Below, piece after piece: positions 1-8,946 of a stretch of DNA of 16,282 nucleotides. The stretch is from the NCBI GenBank assembly GCA_003118195.1, contig BEXV01000082.1, forward strand, positions 74,998 through 91,279, given 5' to 3'. Both the position numbers and the translations under genes were made by a program. Position 1 is the stretch's first letter. Each line of letters starts with the position of its first letter. The notes under the pieces are model-generated. The model ran no database searches. It saw only the letters and a program-made list of their open reading frames with translations, and was not told the DNA's origin. This DNA comes from Hemicentrotus pulcherrimus (lineage: Eukaryota > Echinodermata > Echinoidea > Camarodonta > Strongylocentrotidae).

Positions 1-16
1 GGGGGGGGGGGGGGGG
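1..16. repeat. G homopolymer (16 G) at window start
   Basis: The window opens with 16 consecutive G. It closes with 13 G at 16270-16282, so both ends lie in G runs. These may be contig break points where assembly failed in a homopolymer, or genuine G tracts. The sequence alone cannot tell which. Confidence 0.9.
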
Positions 17-179
17 TAGGGGTAGTTGTTGGGAGAATACTCTAGTTTGTGGCTGTCTTGAATAAAAAGAGGTGACATCAAGCTTGGTCTAGTTTCTGGG
101 AGCTACATGTAGGAGATCCATCTGATGGATGGAGCAGGTCTTTGGGGTTTGCTTTCAAAATTTGCTGACTCATCAGTAC

Positions 180-256
180 CTAATAATAATAAAAAAAAAA
201 ATAAAAACGTTACTTATAAAGCGCTAACCACCAAAGTCTCTAAGCGCTAGTTACCA
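180..256 (-). mobile_element. 3' tail fragment of a SINE or CR1/L2-type LINE (minus strand)
   Basis: Read on the minus strand, this stretch has two AGCGCTT/TAGCGCT motifs about 24 bases apart (plus-strand AAGCGCTA at 218-225 and 242-249). They are followed by TTTATAAGTAACG, a T-rich stretch and four TTA-like units (plus-strand 180-191). An AGCGCTATATAA-like motif followed by TTA repeats is the usual 3' end of many marine-invertebrate SINEs and their partner LINEs. Only the tail is visible here, so the copy is 5' truncated. The family assignment rests on remembered consensus sequences. Confidence 0.5.
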
Positions 257-314
257 TGTATGCAGTGAATATGAGTCTTCTGGTGACATTTCCTCTGGGC
301 CTCGTTAAATTTCC

Positions 315-352
315 AGGGTTAGGTTTTAAGTTTTAGGATTAGGGTTAGGGTT
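315..352 (+). repeat. Short interstitial telomere-like (TTAGGG) block
   Basis: Positions 333-352 read TTAGGA-TTAGGG-TTAGGG-TT. A further AGGGTTAGG lies at 315-323, with a degenerate TTTTAAG spacer between them. TTAGGG is the telomere repeat of most metazoans, including echinoderms. The block is too short to be a chromosome end, so it is best read as an interstitial telomeric sequence or a chance AT/G-rich repeat. Confidence 0.6.
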
Positions 353-466
353 GATAGTAATGTGTATGGTCTAGACGTGAAGACAGGAATTGCAGGAATT
401 GACCATAGGGCAAGTATTACCACAGAATGTGTGGGGAAACCAAGCATTTTGTATTTATCATCTCCT

Positions 467-517
467 GAGTGCCAGAAGGGAATTATAGAATATGAGTTTA
501 GTACCCTTCTGGCTCTC
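467..517. repeat. Hairpin repeat family, copy H1
   Basis: The left arm at 467-484 (GAGTGCCAGAAGGGAATT) and the right arm at 500-517 (AGTACCCTTCTGGCTCTC) are inverted repeats that match at 15 of 18 positions. They enclose a 15-base loop. The right arm recurs at 8220-8239, 12394-12414 and, in diverged form, 12947-12963. The loop end ATGAGTTTAGTACCC also resembles the loop end of the copy at 12895, so H1 looks like a member with part of its loop deleted. The stem overlaps nothing that looks coding. Confidence 0.75.
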
Positions 518-545
518 ATTGGACATACTACCTACTGCTTGTGGA

Positions 546-831
546 GGTGTTGTGGTCTGGTGACTATCATCACCGGACTGTGGAACACAAGATAAGCAGT
601 TAGAGTTCCGCTGCGGCACTCATGTCCTTTGGCAAGACATTGATCTACATTTGCCACACTCCACCCTGGTGTAGTAAATGGGGACCTGGTTGGAATTAAT
701 TCCTTGAAATGCTAGAGTGCCATAATGACAGCCATGCTAAAGCCAGGGTAAAATTGTGGAGCACCAGGAGGGTCAAATTTGACCGACAAGAGCGCTATAC
801 AAGAACCAACTATTAGTACTATTATTATTAC
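546..831 (+). mobile_element. Degraded SINE (tRNA-derived type) with TTA-repeat tail
   Basis: The body contains a GCTGCGGCACTCATGTCC segment, then CTTTGGCAAGACATTGATCTAC, a CCACCCTGGTGTA segment, GGGGACCTGGTTGGAATTAA and CATGCTAAAGCCAGGGTAA. It ends in AGCGCTATACAAGAACCAAC and a run of ATT units (about 813-831). This order matches my memory of common tRNA-derived SINEs of marine invertebrates. GTTAGAGTTCC at 600-610 is a plausible decayed box B. The tRNA-like head (about 546-610) is too diverged to be certain, so the left boundary is approximate. Confidence 0.6.
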
Positions 832-1050
832 TGATCACGCACGCATATTTGCAAACCCTTGCATTATAAACAGTTGTGGCAAGGTCGGTACCCTGATCAA
901 CATAGAATTTTTGGTGAACCGAAATGTCTGAATAGTGAAAGTAACAGAGCGTATTTTTTGTCTAAAAGTCGCTCCTACATGAACCATAATAATAGGGCCT
1001 GGACATTTTTCTTTACCTTCAAACGGAATGCTACATTGGGAGCTTCAATT
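832..1050. other. AT-rich stretch without recognised feature
   Basis: A 67-codon open frame (859-1062, plus) has no recognisable motif or splice context and runs into the inverted repeat at 1051. I see no gene here. Confidence 0.5.
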
Positions 1051-1100
1051 AAACTGTTTTAATATATATTTCCCAATCTTGTCACACATTAAAACAGTTT
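1051..1100. repeat. Perfect 13-bp inverted repeat with 24-base loop
   Basis: AAACTGTTTTAAT at 1051-1063 is exactly inverted as ATTAAAACAGTTT at 1088-1100, which could form a 13-bp AT-rich stem. Flanking TAATATAT stretches follow each arm, so this may be the remnant of a small palindromic element. I did not see these arms elsewhere in the window, apart from a TAAACTGTTTTATA near 10863. Confidence 0.75.
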
Positions 1101-1720
1101 TATATCAATCATAATATATTGCCCAGACCATTATGATTTGAGCTTTAATAATCTAATTACCTGGGTAATGAAAATTTGTTTACATAGGTTTGAATACATT
1201 TTTGAGACAGATATGAGTACATAATTAAGAGACTGATATCTGCTAAATTGCACTATTTTAAATTGGCAACGTGTTCATACTGAAATGGTATGAAGAGTAT
1301 TTATTTGAAGAGATGCAGACAAAATGGTGCACATTATTGCATATTAGTTAATGATCTTCATCGGTTAGTTATAATAGACAAGGTTAGAGCTGTTTGTTAT
1401 AATGAGTTTCCTCCCCTAGCCCAATCACGCCACATTGAGATCAAAGCTTCATGCATGCGTTTCCGCTTACTTGGTAGCGAGGGATGGAGCAGGATCGCAT
1501 CTCAGCTATCAACAGTAATCATAATCATGAACGAGTGAGTGGATATTGGTCTCAATCAGAATCTGACGGTAGAATCTGACGGTAGCCGAGAGTTCATTAT
1601 TGGTCCATCACGGAAAGGCAAGCTCACCTGATTAGAGATATGAATGGCCGACCATGTGAAGCATGTGCCCTTTGAGTGTATGGGGACTTGGATGAAATAG
1701 AAAAGGGGTAGGGGTAAGAA
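1101..1720. other. AT-rich stretch with small tandem duplication, no gene
   Basis: Two adjacent copies of AGAATCTGACGGT occupy 1558-1570 and 1571-1583 and form a 13-base tandem duplication. An 82-codon open frame (1290-1538, plus) lacks recognisable domain features. Nothing else in this stretch can be supported. Confidence 0.55.
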
Positions 1721-1734
1721 CCCCCCCCCCCCCC
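1721..1734. repeat. C homopolymer (14 C)
   Basis: Fourteen consecutive C lie directly after a G-rich GGGGTAGGGGTAAG segment. The length of such a run is error-prone in assembly. Confidence 0.9.
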
Positions 1735-1879
1735 ATGAATCAATCCCATAAAGAACTAAACATATTTCTTTCTATATTCTGTACTAATTTAGCCAGGGGG
1801 GATTAGACCTCCATGCAAGGTCGCTGACAGGTGGTTATCTCATCAAATCAGCTCTCAATTAACATAAGAAAAAACGGGA

Positions 1880-2350
1880 TCATGGGGGACCAACAGGCAC
1901 TGATTAGGCATTGTTTGCTATATAGAGGGCGCAAGTAGGTATAAGTAGTGCAGTGGGGCTTTAAAGCCAAGATTGTTCAGTGGAAACTAGCCTTTGCACA
2001 CCTTCTGGGAACCCCCAGTATACCTACTTTTCTAGCGATACCCTTACACATTGCCCTCAAAACTGATACTCCTGACGGTATTTACAGTATGTTCTGAAAC
2101 TGATTCCCCCTAAGCGTGACCCCCATTTCATAGAGGTCATGAAGAGCGACACCTTGGAGGAGATAGGTTGCCAAACATGCTGTTCTACATTACACCCTGA
2201 GGTGGTAACGGGAAAGAGAGTAGCGTACTATCCCCTGTGAAACCCCTGGCAGTGAAGCACAGTGTGATAAAACGTCTTCCCTTGGAGCTTTGTGTTAGAG
2301 GAGCATTGATGCTTTCCCACTGCCGGTGTTATAAGATCAGAATATAGGCT
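1880..2350 (+). other. GC-richer block with consecutive short open frames
   Basis: This block is visibly richer in G and C than its surroundings. It holds open plus-strand frames in succession: about 1947-2096 (contains KIVQWKLAFAHLLG), about 2076-2240 (contains PHFIEVMKSDTLEE and ends VAYYPL-stop) and about 2203-2350 (contains KRLPLELCVRGALM). TTTACAG precedes 2088 and GAG|GTGGTA follows 2201, a possible but poor exon boundary pair. Because three frames look equally protein-like, the raised GC content alone could explain the lack of stops. An old frameshifted pseudogene, a decayed element or real exons are all possible. The block also carries inverted repeats (1933-1943 with 2019-2029). I recognise no family. 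Confidence 0.25.
1933..2029. repeat. Inverted repeat AAGTAGGTATA / TATACCTACTT
   Basis: AAGTAGGTATA at 1933-1943 is exactly inverted at 2019-2029. Inside it, TGGGG at 1954-1958 pairs with CCCCA near 2012-2017. The arms also enclose a perfect 12-bp palindrome, GGCTTTAAAGCC, at 1957-1968. The structure could be a short foldback element about 97 bases long. Confidence 0.6.
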
Positions 2351-2865
2351 TAGTAGTAAGAGAACATGTTATCTTGTTTGTGCATGGTGAATATCAATAG
2401 GACTTAGCTTTACAATACTTGAAAAGTAGGTGTGTTATGATATGATCATAAAATAATCATGAGATTTACATGTCTTTTTGAAAATGGTCCTATTTATTTT
2501 ACTTGTTGAAATGGTTGTAAGAGCAGACAAATTGTTTATATCTTTATCATAGAGAGTAATAAAAACCACCCATCAAAGTTTCAAGGAGAAGAATCAATAT
2601 TTTATAAGGAAAAACTTCAGTTGATTTTCAATGAGAATAAAGTATTAAAAGATCACATAATCCTAAATATGAATTGCATTGAATTGAAAAATATGACTTG
2701 TGCGAATTCACTAGGTATCTCTATATCTGTCTCTTGTAATTGAATTACATTTGCCATTGGCAGGGGCATGACTTTTGGCCAAAGAAGTGATATTGCCTCT
2801 TTACAACTCGCTGTGATGGTGGATTGTGTTTCACTCAAGCGTGTCTTCTTCCCTTTTTTTTTCAG
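2351..2865. other. AT-rich stretch, no recognised feature
   Basis: Apart from a long pyrimidine tract ending in TTCAG at 2861-2865, which makes a strong splice acceptor candidate, I see nothing here. The 61-codon minus-strand frame at 2653-2838 has no recognisable features. Confidence 0.5.
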
Positions 2866-3790
2866 ATAGGTGGATTTGGAGTTCTCTTGGATTGTGGTAG
2901 AACTCTTGGCAAATTTCCATGCGTTCCTTTTTTCTTCTTTTTATAAACCATACAATGCTATCAAAGGCATCACAAATAGAATGTCATATAAACAAATTTT
3001 CAATCATAGTGCTTTTTTAATGCTTTTTATTGTTTTATGATATCTTAATTTTGAAGTGAATGAACACTTGATTTTAAGAGGAAAGACAATCTATTTTTTG
3101 TTCAGTATAGGATACCATATCAAAATATAGGCAGCTCAAACCGCCTAAGGCACTAAAAGAATAATTTTTTTTAAAAGAACCTTTCTTTTTGTTATGTTTC
3201 CCATTGCCGATCAATAAGTATTACAGTATTACCATAAGTACGGTTTCTCTCTTCTTCTTTCTCTTGCTTTTTCTATCAGTGTAATAAAAACTTTTGTAAC
3301 AGATACAAACAATATCAAATAACTTTTCTTCTTTGTGTCTTTTCACTTGCAGGAAGAAATGCTATACAATATCAGTAAATGACTGATTTCCAATCGTAGA
3401 TCAAATTTACCAATACGCACATTTAATGATCATTGTAAAGTAATCCTCAGATGAAATTGAACTGCTACATTTTACGTGATTTTCTTTCAAACAAAATGGA
3501 GTTACCAAAGAAAGTGTCCAAGAAGATTAAACAGAAATTAATCAAAGAAAGTATGAAATTTTCTTCATGTAAAACAATCTTCTATACCATTCTGGACTGG
3601 AAGCTTTGAAACATCCATGTGCATGTTGTTGTCACGTAATACTCTATTCCCTGCCAGAACGGAAGAAAGGGATCTGATCGTCAAAAAAGACTGCCGTAAG
3701 GTGTGCACTCAAGTCAAGCAGCAGACAAAACGGAAAGGATTTGGTTACGCAGAGTGGGTTCTTAGGGTTGTTGAAGCAACTACAAGCTAA
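2866..3790 (+). CDS. Candidate terminal exons of an unrecognised gene (2866-2896, 3353-3374, 3658-3790)
   Basis: Three plus-strand segments follow splice-acceptor-like sequences. A T-rich tract ends in CAG at 2865. A longer pyrimidine tract ends in TTGCAG at 3352. CTATTCCCTGCCAG ends at 3657. Donor-like GTAGAA (2897) and GTAAAT (3375) follow the first two. If joined, the 31-, 22- and 133-base segments keep one open frame: it starts IGGFGVLLDCG, crosses the junctions as GRNAIQYQ, continues TEERDLIVKKDCRKVC, and reaches KGFGYAEWVLRVVE before TAA at 3788-3790. About half of the third-segment codons end in G or C, more than the AT-rich surroundings suggest. I do not recognise the protein. The exons are very small, the donors are weak and no poly(A) signal is obvious close downstream, so chance is a serious alternative. 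A competing ATG frame at 3497-3607 (starts MELPKKVSKK) lies between them. Confidence 0.28.
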
Positions 3791-4680
3791 TGTTACTATC
3801 TATTGTTGCAAATCAAATATAGGTGCAAATCAAACCATTTAGAGAACGGTGGGCTTATGTTGGTATCTTTGATTGATGTGGTGTCCGATTTTGATTCCCC
3901 CTCCCCCCCCCCCCCNGTTATTTTTTGGGAGATCCTGTTGATATTAAATTTCCAATGGTCTTTCCTTTTTTAGTTCAGTCATCTAATGAAGATAGCAACA
4001 TATCATTTAAAATGATGGATTGGATGATAAAATGAAGTTCATTTAAAAATACTGCATATTTCTACTGGAAAAAAAAAATGTTCAGTACATGTCGTTAAGA
4101 ATGTAACGAGAATTGGAAACAATTAAAAGTTAAAAGACATCTTGACCATTTCAACATAACACAAAATATGTCCAATTAATGGCAAACTGGGCATCATATC
4201 ATAGTGATGAAATCTATTATTTGATGTTGGTTGGCTTCAGTATAAAGTTATAGTTACCATTGCATGTATTTGTGGTCATCATAGGAATGAAATATTGTAT
4301 GTTAAATAGATTTTGTATATGGACACAATTATGACCTGATACTTACTTTGTCATTACTCTCTACATGTATATGCAATACATGTACTTTGAATTCCACAAT
4401 TTCACTTTTCTTCCGTCTGTTTCTTTTTTTAATTTCTCTGAATACATGCATGAGCAGCTGCTTTCTATTTTCCTTGTTAAATATTCTAGTATAGAGAATT
4501 TTCACCAAATATGTATACTGTAAGTCACTTTGATAGATAATTAGCTTTGTAGCTTAATGACTTACCCTGAACAGTCATTCTCCTAAACTACAGCCATCAT
4601 TACGCTTTCCATGATCAATAGTAGAGAACAGAGATTGATTGGGGAAGGTGACCTCCCTTGCACTTATTGATTAATGAAGT
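3791..4680. other. AT-rich stretch without gene; C run and one N
   Basis: A C tract at 3897-3915, broken by one T at 3902, ends in an unresolved base at 3916. The rest is AT-rich unique sequence with no open frame, repeat or RNA gene that I can support. Confidence 0.5.
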
Positions 4681-4681
4681 A

Positions 4682-4720
4682 AGAGAGAGAGAGAGAGAGA
4701 GAGAGGGGGGAGGGGGAGGC
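4682..4720. repeat. (GA)n microsatellite with G-rich end
   Basis: About 12 AG units at 4682-4705 run into GGGGGG-A-GGGGG-A-GG. A purine-rich shoulder continues to about 4860. Confidence 0.9.
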
Positions 4721-4860
4721 AGACACAGACATGTAGACAGAAAGAAATACAGATATTTTATTACAGAGAGATAGATAATTAATATGGGCCAATGAAACAG
4801 AAAACTATAACATATCGGTAAAGGAGCAGGGAGGAGGGAGAGGAAGAGAGAAAGAAGACA

Positions 4861-6104
4861 ATCAATTTGTACCCAAATATGAACATTCCACAGAAATGTA
4901 ATCGTCTGCTATAGATACAGGGGACGTCCGCGCCTTTTCAAGACAAATCCCTTCCTGTAATTTGCAAATTGGTAAACCAGCGTTCAAGGATTTTGTTTCC
5001 GTGTTTGGTTTCTTTTGACAGTGAATGCCTACCGGTGATGCTGCACCTGTCATATGCAGTTACACAAGGGATGTGTTCAAGCTATGAGAAGCCTTAATGG
5101 ACTGTTATGTGCACCTGTAGGCTAATGTTCAATACTGATTTGATACTGGTGGAAACATGACTTAACTTAACTTAAGCCGTCCACACCATCACTGGGATGT
5201 ATGATGGCTTCTGTTTCACCATGGAAACATGAATCCACGGATAAAGAATGGTTTCCCTGTTGTGATTTTGAGTTTATATTTTACTAAAAGGTACTCTAAC
5301 AAATGAAGTAATCAGTCTTTGTTCTTATTGTAACATTTGATACGGTCNGGATAGATTTATTGGTGATTCGGGAGTGGGGGGTAGAATGACAATGAGAACA
5401 GTTACCTTATGACAGAAAAAGAAAGATGAGGATAAAAAGAAAAGAACAGTGGAAAAGGTTGAGAAAAGAGTCAATTTATAACATGCAGGGGAATAAGAGG
5501 TTGAATAGATGTATAGATTGCAGTATTGGAAGAAACAGCAAGAGAAAAAGAGAGACAGGGACCAAGAGCAGGAGATGGGACAGTAAAAAAGGTAGATGGA
5601 AAGCATTGGTTGGAAGGCTAATTAAGCTTGGCGCTGACTGGCTGTTTAATGAGATGGAAATGCTTCATCTCAAAATGAAAGTAGGCCGAGAATCAAATAA
5701 ACAACAACGAAAACTAGATGCACTTTAAAGTGAAGGCTACAGGAAATTTCAGTTGTTCAGGAATTGAGTGAAATGGATTTATACTCACTGTCCTCAAGGA
5801 TGCCTGAGCGCACTCTAGCAAGAATAACAGTATTTTATAAATCCTTAGAAATAGCAATAATAAAGTTTTATAGGAAACAATATGTGAATTGACCCCAGCA
5901 GTATTTTCTTTGATCAGATATTAATTTTTGACTGAAAACTACCAGCTTAACTCTTTGACAGCTTGAATCTCTTGTTTCCATAGGCTTAATACAGGGACCA
6001 TTTAGATTTTGAAGACAATGGGTGAATATCTCTTTACTTATTTAAAGGAACCTCAAATACTAATCCTGGAGGAGAGATTCTTATGGATGCTTGATCATGT
6101 ATCT
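4861..6104. other. Unique sequence with purine-rich tracts, no confident gene
   Basis: A strong acceptor-like pyrimidine tract ends in GACAG at 5021. It is followed by a short open plus-strand frame (reads ECLPVMLHLSYAV) to TAA at 5095-5097, which is treated as a finding only. A 100-codon plus-strand frame (5426-5728) is K/R-rich because the DNA is purine-rich, and it lacks domain features. One unresolved base lies at 5348. A TTAACTTAACTTAAG stretch lies near 5162. Confidence 0.4.
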
Positions 6105-6316
6105 TGTGGTAGTGGCGGTTATATTACCTGACTGCTAAGAAAGCATAAATGCCTATAAGTAAGTAAACAGATGGGCCGATGGCTTCAGGTCCTCTCCGAG
6201 GGAACTAGTAATGAGGATTAAAGCCTTGCCATAGGGCACTAGCGCATTGACTTGGTTTCAAAACTGGGTCACCGGATTATGAGACAACTGCTCTACCGGA
6301 CTGAGCTATCGCGCCT
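6105..6316 (-). mobile_element. tRNA-Met-derived SINE (sea-urchin type)
   Basis: On the minus strand this begins GAGGCGCGATAGCTCAGTCC. That includes an RNA polymerase III box A (TAGCTCAGTCCGG; plus coordinates 6296-6308), followed by GTCTCATAATCCGG with a CAT anticodon context, as in elongator tRNA-Met. A decayed box B, AGTTTTGAAACC, lies at 6254-6265. The tRNA part cannot close an acceptor stem. It continues into a non-tRNA body with GTGCCCTATGGCAAGGC, CCCTCGGAGAGGACC and TTTCTTAGCAGTCAGGTAA, which I remember from sea urchin SINEs. Box B is mutated, so the copy is probably inactive. The 3' boundary near 6105 is approximate. Confidence 0.75.
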
Positions 6317-7505
6317 CTATACTTTAGCAAAGAATTACTCTGTAAAATTAAAAATTATTTAAGTTCGCTCTAATTTTGTTATATTAAAAGTAGTAGCAGG
6401 TACAAAAACAGACAAAGAAAAGAGCATTGGCATTATAATAAATAATTATGGTTGTAGTGGTAACAGTTCATAAACTAAGGAAATAAAGAAGCATATGAAT
6501 CTTTCTTGAGGTTGTGACCATGACATATATATTACAGCATTGATTCCCGCACGTTTGTTCGTGCTGTGACTATGAAAAATATGCATTTATGGATGTAGAC
6601 AGTTGAGTTTAACATTCTTATCCAGTTAGGTGATGGTTGTCTTTTAAATAATCAATGCAAAAACCTGTGGGGAACAAAAACACACAAGTTTTAGATTTTT
6701 GTATTTACATCATGAACTGGTTTCATGGTCAGGGGAAGTCGCAGATGATTTATTAGCTTTGTGTATTTCTGGAAGTCTCAGAAAGAGCAAAAAAATATTG
6801 AGCAAATGAAAGGAAAATTACCTTTTTAGGTATAAAAGTTTTCAAGCATTGATTTGATTTGATAAGACTTAAGATGTATGCTGATAAATTGTGTGCACTT
6901 TCTAATGCCTGGAGAACACTCACATGTATATAAAAGTACAGTTTTGTATATAAATGCATGAAACTAATGTAGGCATTGTGTATCAAAAAAGAAAGTAGTT
7001 CAAATTGTTTTTCTCCTACATTCACATGAATGAATGTCAAGTTTTACCTACCCCAATCCTGCAAAACTCAACACTGCCTATCACAGCCTTCATGAGAAAA
7101 TGGAGGATGGGGTTATGATGCTGATTAAATAAATTAAGGCTTTCTAAAAAAGACTTCAAGCTGAATTAATCTAAAAGCATTGAACCTCACATGAAACGGG
7201 TTTTCGAAAAGCAGTCTGGCACTTTGGTTAATTGTAGGCACTCCATTATGAAAGCGTGTTGAGAGTATGGTTAGTTCAACACACACTAAAAGACAATGTA
7301 GCATGGGACAAAAGAAGGGAAGCATTAGAAATTTAGATTAGGATTATGTTTCTTTTTACACTGCTTTGAATATCTATTCTGTATAGCTGCATTGTAAAGT
7401 AAATTAATGAAGGTTCTGATGGGCATTCTGCTGTATTGAGTTGAACTGAATATAACAGTATTAGTGGCCTCTTCTACAAAGGTATATTCTTTTTAGCGAA
7501 ATTGT
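6317..7505. other. AT-rich stretch without recognised feature
   Basis: I saw no repeats, splice-flanked frames or RNA genes. The 95-codon (6753-7040) and 63-codon (7134-7325) minus-strand frames have low-information composition and no visible domain features. Confidence 0.5.
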
Positions 7506-7633
7506 TAAAGGACCTAATATGATCATTTAATCCTTTCTACAATGTCTCCTTCACTCTTTTTTATACTGGCTTTTTTTGGTTTTGGATAATGATTTATGAT
7601 CATCCATGTTTATTATATAAAGGACCTAATATG
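7506..7633. repeat. 16-bp direct repeat 96 bases apart
   Basis: TAAAGGACCTAATATG occurs at 7506-7521 and again at 7618-7633. A 16-base exact duplication around a 96-base T-rich segment could be a target-site duplication of a small retroposed insert, or a local duplication. The insert has no terminal inverted repeat or A-tail that I can see. Confidence 0.6.
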
Positions 7634-8039
7634 TTATATATGTTCGCTGTTATCAACTTAAAGCTTTTTTTGGCTAAAGTGTAAATTTTGGTTATTTTTA
7701 TGCGATACATGTAGATGCTTTCTGTGAAATATGCCACTATATATTGCACTCATGCAATTTAGGCTGTGGCTGCGAGACATGTTTGTGATGTGCAATTTTC
7801 GCACATTCAGATTTTTACTTTAAAAAAAGCTTCCTAAAAATGGTCTACAATTGTCTATTTTATCAGGAACCTATAATCTACAAGCACCACGTTTCAATAG
7901 GTACCTCACATTTAATTTAATCTGACATGTCAATTGAGTATCATTGTAACATGATCATATATCATATACATATATGAATTCTTTTTCATATATCTGTCTC
8001 TATTTACTGTAAATGTGAAGATAAAAAAGAAAACCCCAT
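7634..8039. other. AT-rich stretch, no recognised feature
   Basis: There are only short AT palindromes here (for example around 7955-7975). Nothing can be assigned. Confidence 0.5.
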
Positions 8040-8197
8040 GTTTGTTAAAGCTAGGATATCAAAATTCACGACGTTGGGTGGAATTTACCTCTCCAACACT
8101 CTCTCCTGTTCGGTTGCTTTGCTACCTCGCGGGGTCACATTAATGATGCTATCCAATTTTAAAACACCCCCTTGAATAAATCCTGTGTACGCCACTG
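8040..8197 (-). mobile_element. Terminal fragment of a hAT-like DNA transposon
   Basis: Read on the minus strand from 8197, the segment starts CAGTGGCGTACACAGGATTT and continues TTCAAGGGGGTG, then CCCCGCGAGGTAGCAAAGC and AGGAGAGAGTGTTGG. A CAGTGGCG start is typical of many hAT-superfamily termini, and the GAGGTAGCAAAGC motif is one I associate with invertebrate DNA transposon ends. I see no matching left terminus and no transposase frame, so this is a solo end of a non-autonomous or truncated copy. The left boundary is a guess. Confidence 0.45.
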
Positions 8198-8219
8198 ACC
8201 TCCGCTCTGTGTTTATGAA

Positions 8220-8243
8220 TTAACGCCCTTCTGGCTCTCGAAC
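8220..8243. repeat. Hairpin repeat family, half copy H5 (right arm)
   Basis: TTAACGCCCTTCTGGCTCTC at 8220-8239, followed by GAAC, is the cleanest right arm of the family. Just upstream, CTCTGTGTTT at 8204-8213 matches the loop of the copy at 12352 read in reverse. The left arm is missing. Its expected place is occupied by the hAT-like end that terminates at 8197. Confidence 0.65.
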
Positions 8244-8946
8244 GATATTGTGTTTATTGTTTACTCCATTTAAACCTGTCAGCTTTAATAATCAAAGTTA
8301 AGATAAATCTGTAATACTGATATTTCATGAACAGAGATTCCTTGCTGATTAGCTGGAAATGATTGATAAATGCCTACAACTTTGTTGAGAGGTTAAAGTA
8401 CCCCCACACCATTGCGGTCATTAGAGGCTAGAGTCTGGAAACCCTAATGATAAATGCGTGCAGGCCATTACGGCTTGCGTGCTTCCGTGGCTGAGTTTTA
8501 TAGATCTGGGTCTCTCGATGGACGTTAGCCTTCGGTCACAATTATTGATTCCACTTGCAAAAAGGTTTCTACAACAGGCCTGACCTGCCAATTGGCTATT
8601 CACAACATCCCACACGAGCTAACCCATTATGCACTTTCAGCATAATTTGAAAGGGAATTGGTGTTTTAAGGATATACCAAAATAATGCACTGAGCGTGAA
8701 AATTAAAATAGTTTGTACCGTCTGTGGAAAGCAGGGCGGGCACTTCTATCTCTCAGAAGACAATATGTAGGGCTTTTTAAAACATAAAGATAATTTAGTT
8801 GGCTTCTGAGTTATTAGACGGACACAGCAGTTCATGCAACCTTTTTCTTCTTCTTTCACTTGGAATATGAGACCAAAAGATGCCAAAGGCTTATATTGTC
8901 ATTACTCTTTTGATGATTTCTTGTTACAACTTATAAAAAAACCTTT
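8244..8946. other. Gene-free stretch with a GC-elevated segment at about 8400-8640
   Basis: The 240 bases from about 8400 are higher in complexity and GC than their flanks. They contain several TAAT/ATTA-type homeodomain-like words and a CCAAT (8588-8592). A 64-codon minus-strand frame there has no domain features. The segment could be a cis-regulatory element or an old unrecognised repeat. The remainder is ordinary AT-rich sequence. Confidence 0.3.

Noticed and set aside
3497..3607. ATG frame starting MELPKKVSKK as a first exon
   Set aside because: Its donor-like GTATGA joins the 3658 segment out of phase and meets a stop. It needs a less likely acceptor further in, and the lysine-rich translation fits A-rich DNA.
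4862..5053. 63-codon minus-strand frame
   Set aside because: No recognised motif. The region looks at least as plausible on the plus strand as a splice acceptor.
5426..5728. 100-codon plus-strand open frame rich in K and R
   Set aside because: The composition follows from purine-rich DNA. It has no domain, no splice context, and an overlapping minus-strand frame of similar length.
6241..6316. Intact tRNA-Met gene
   Set aside because: Box B is mutated, no acceptor stem closes, and the sequence continues into a SINE body.
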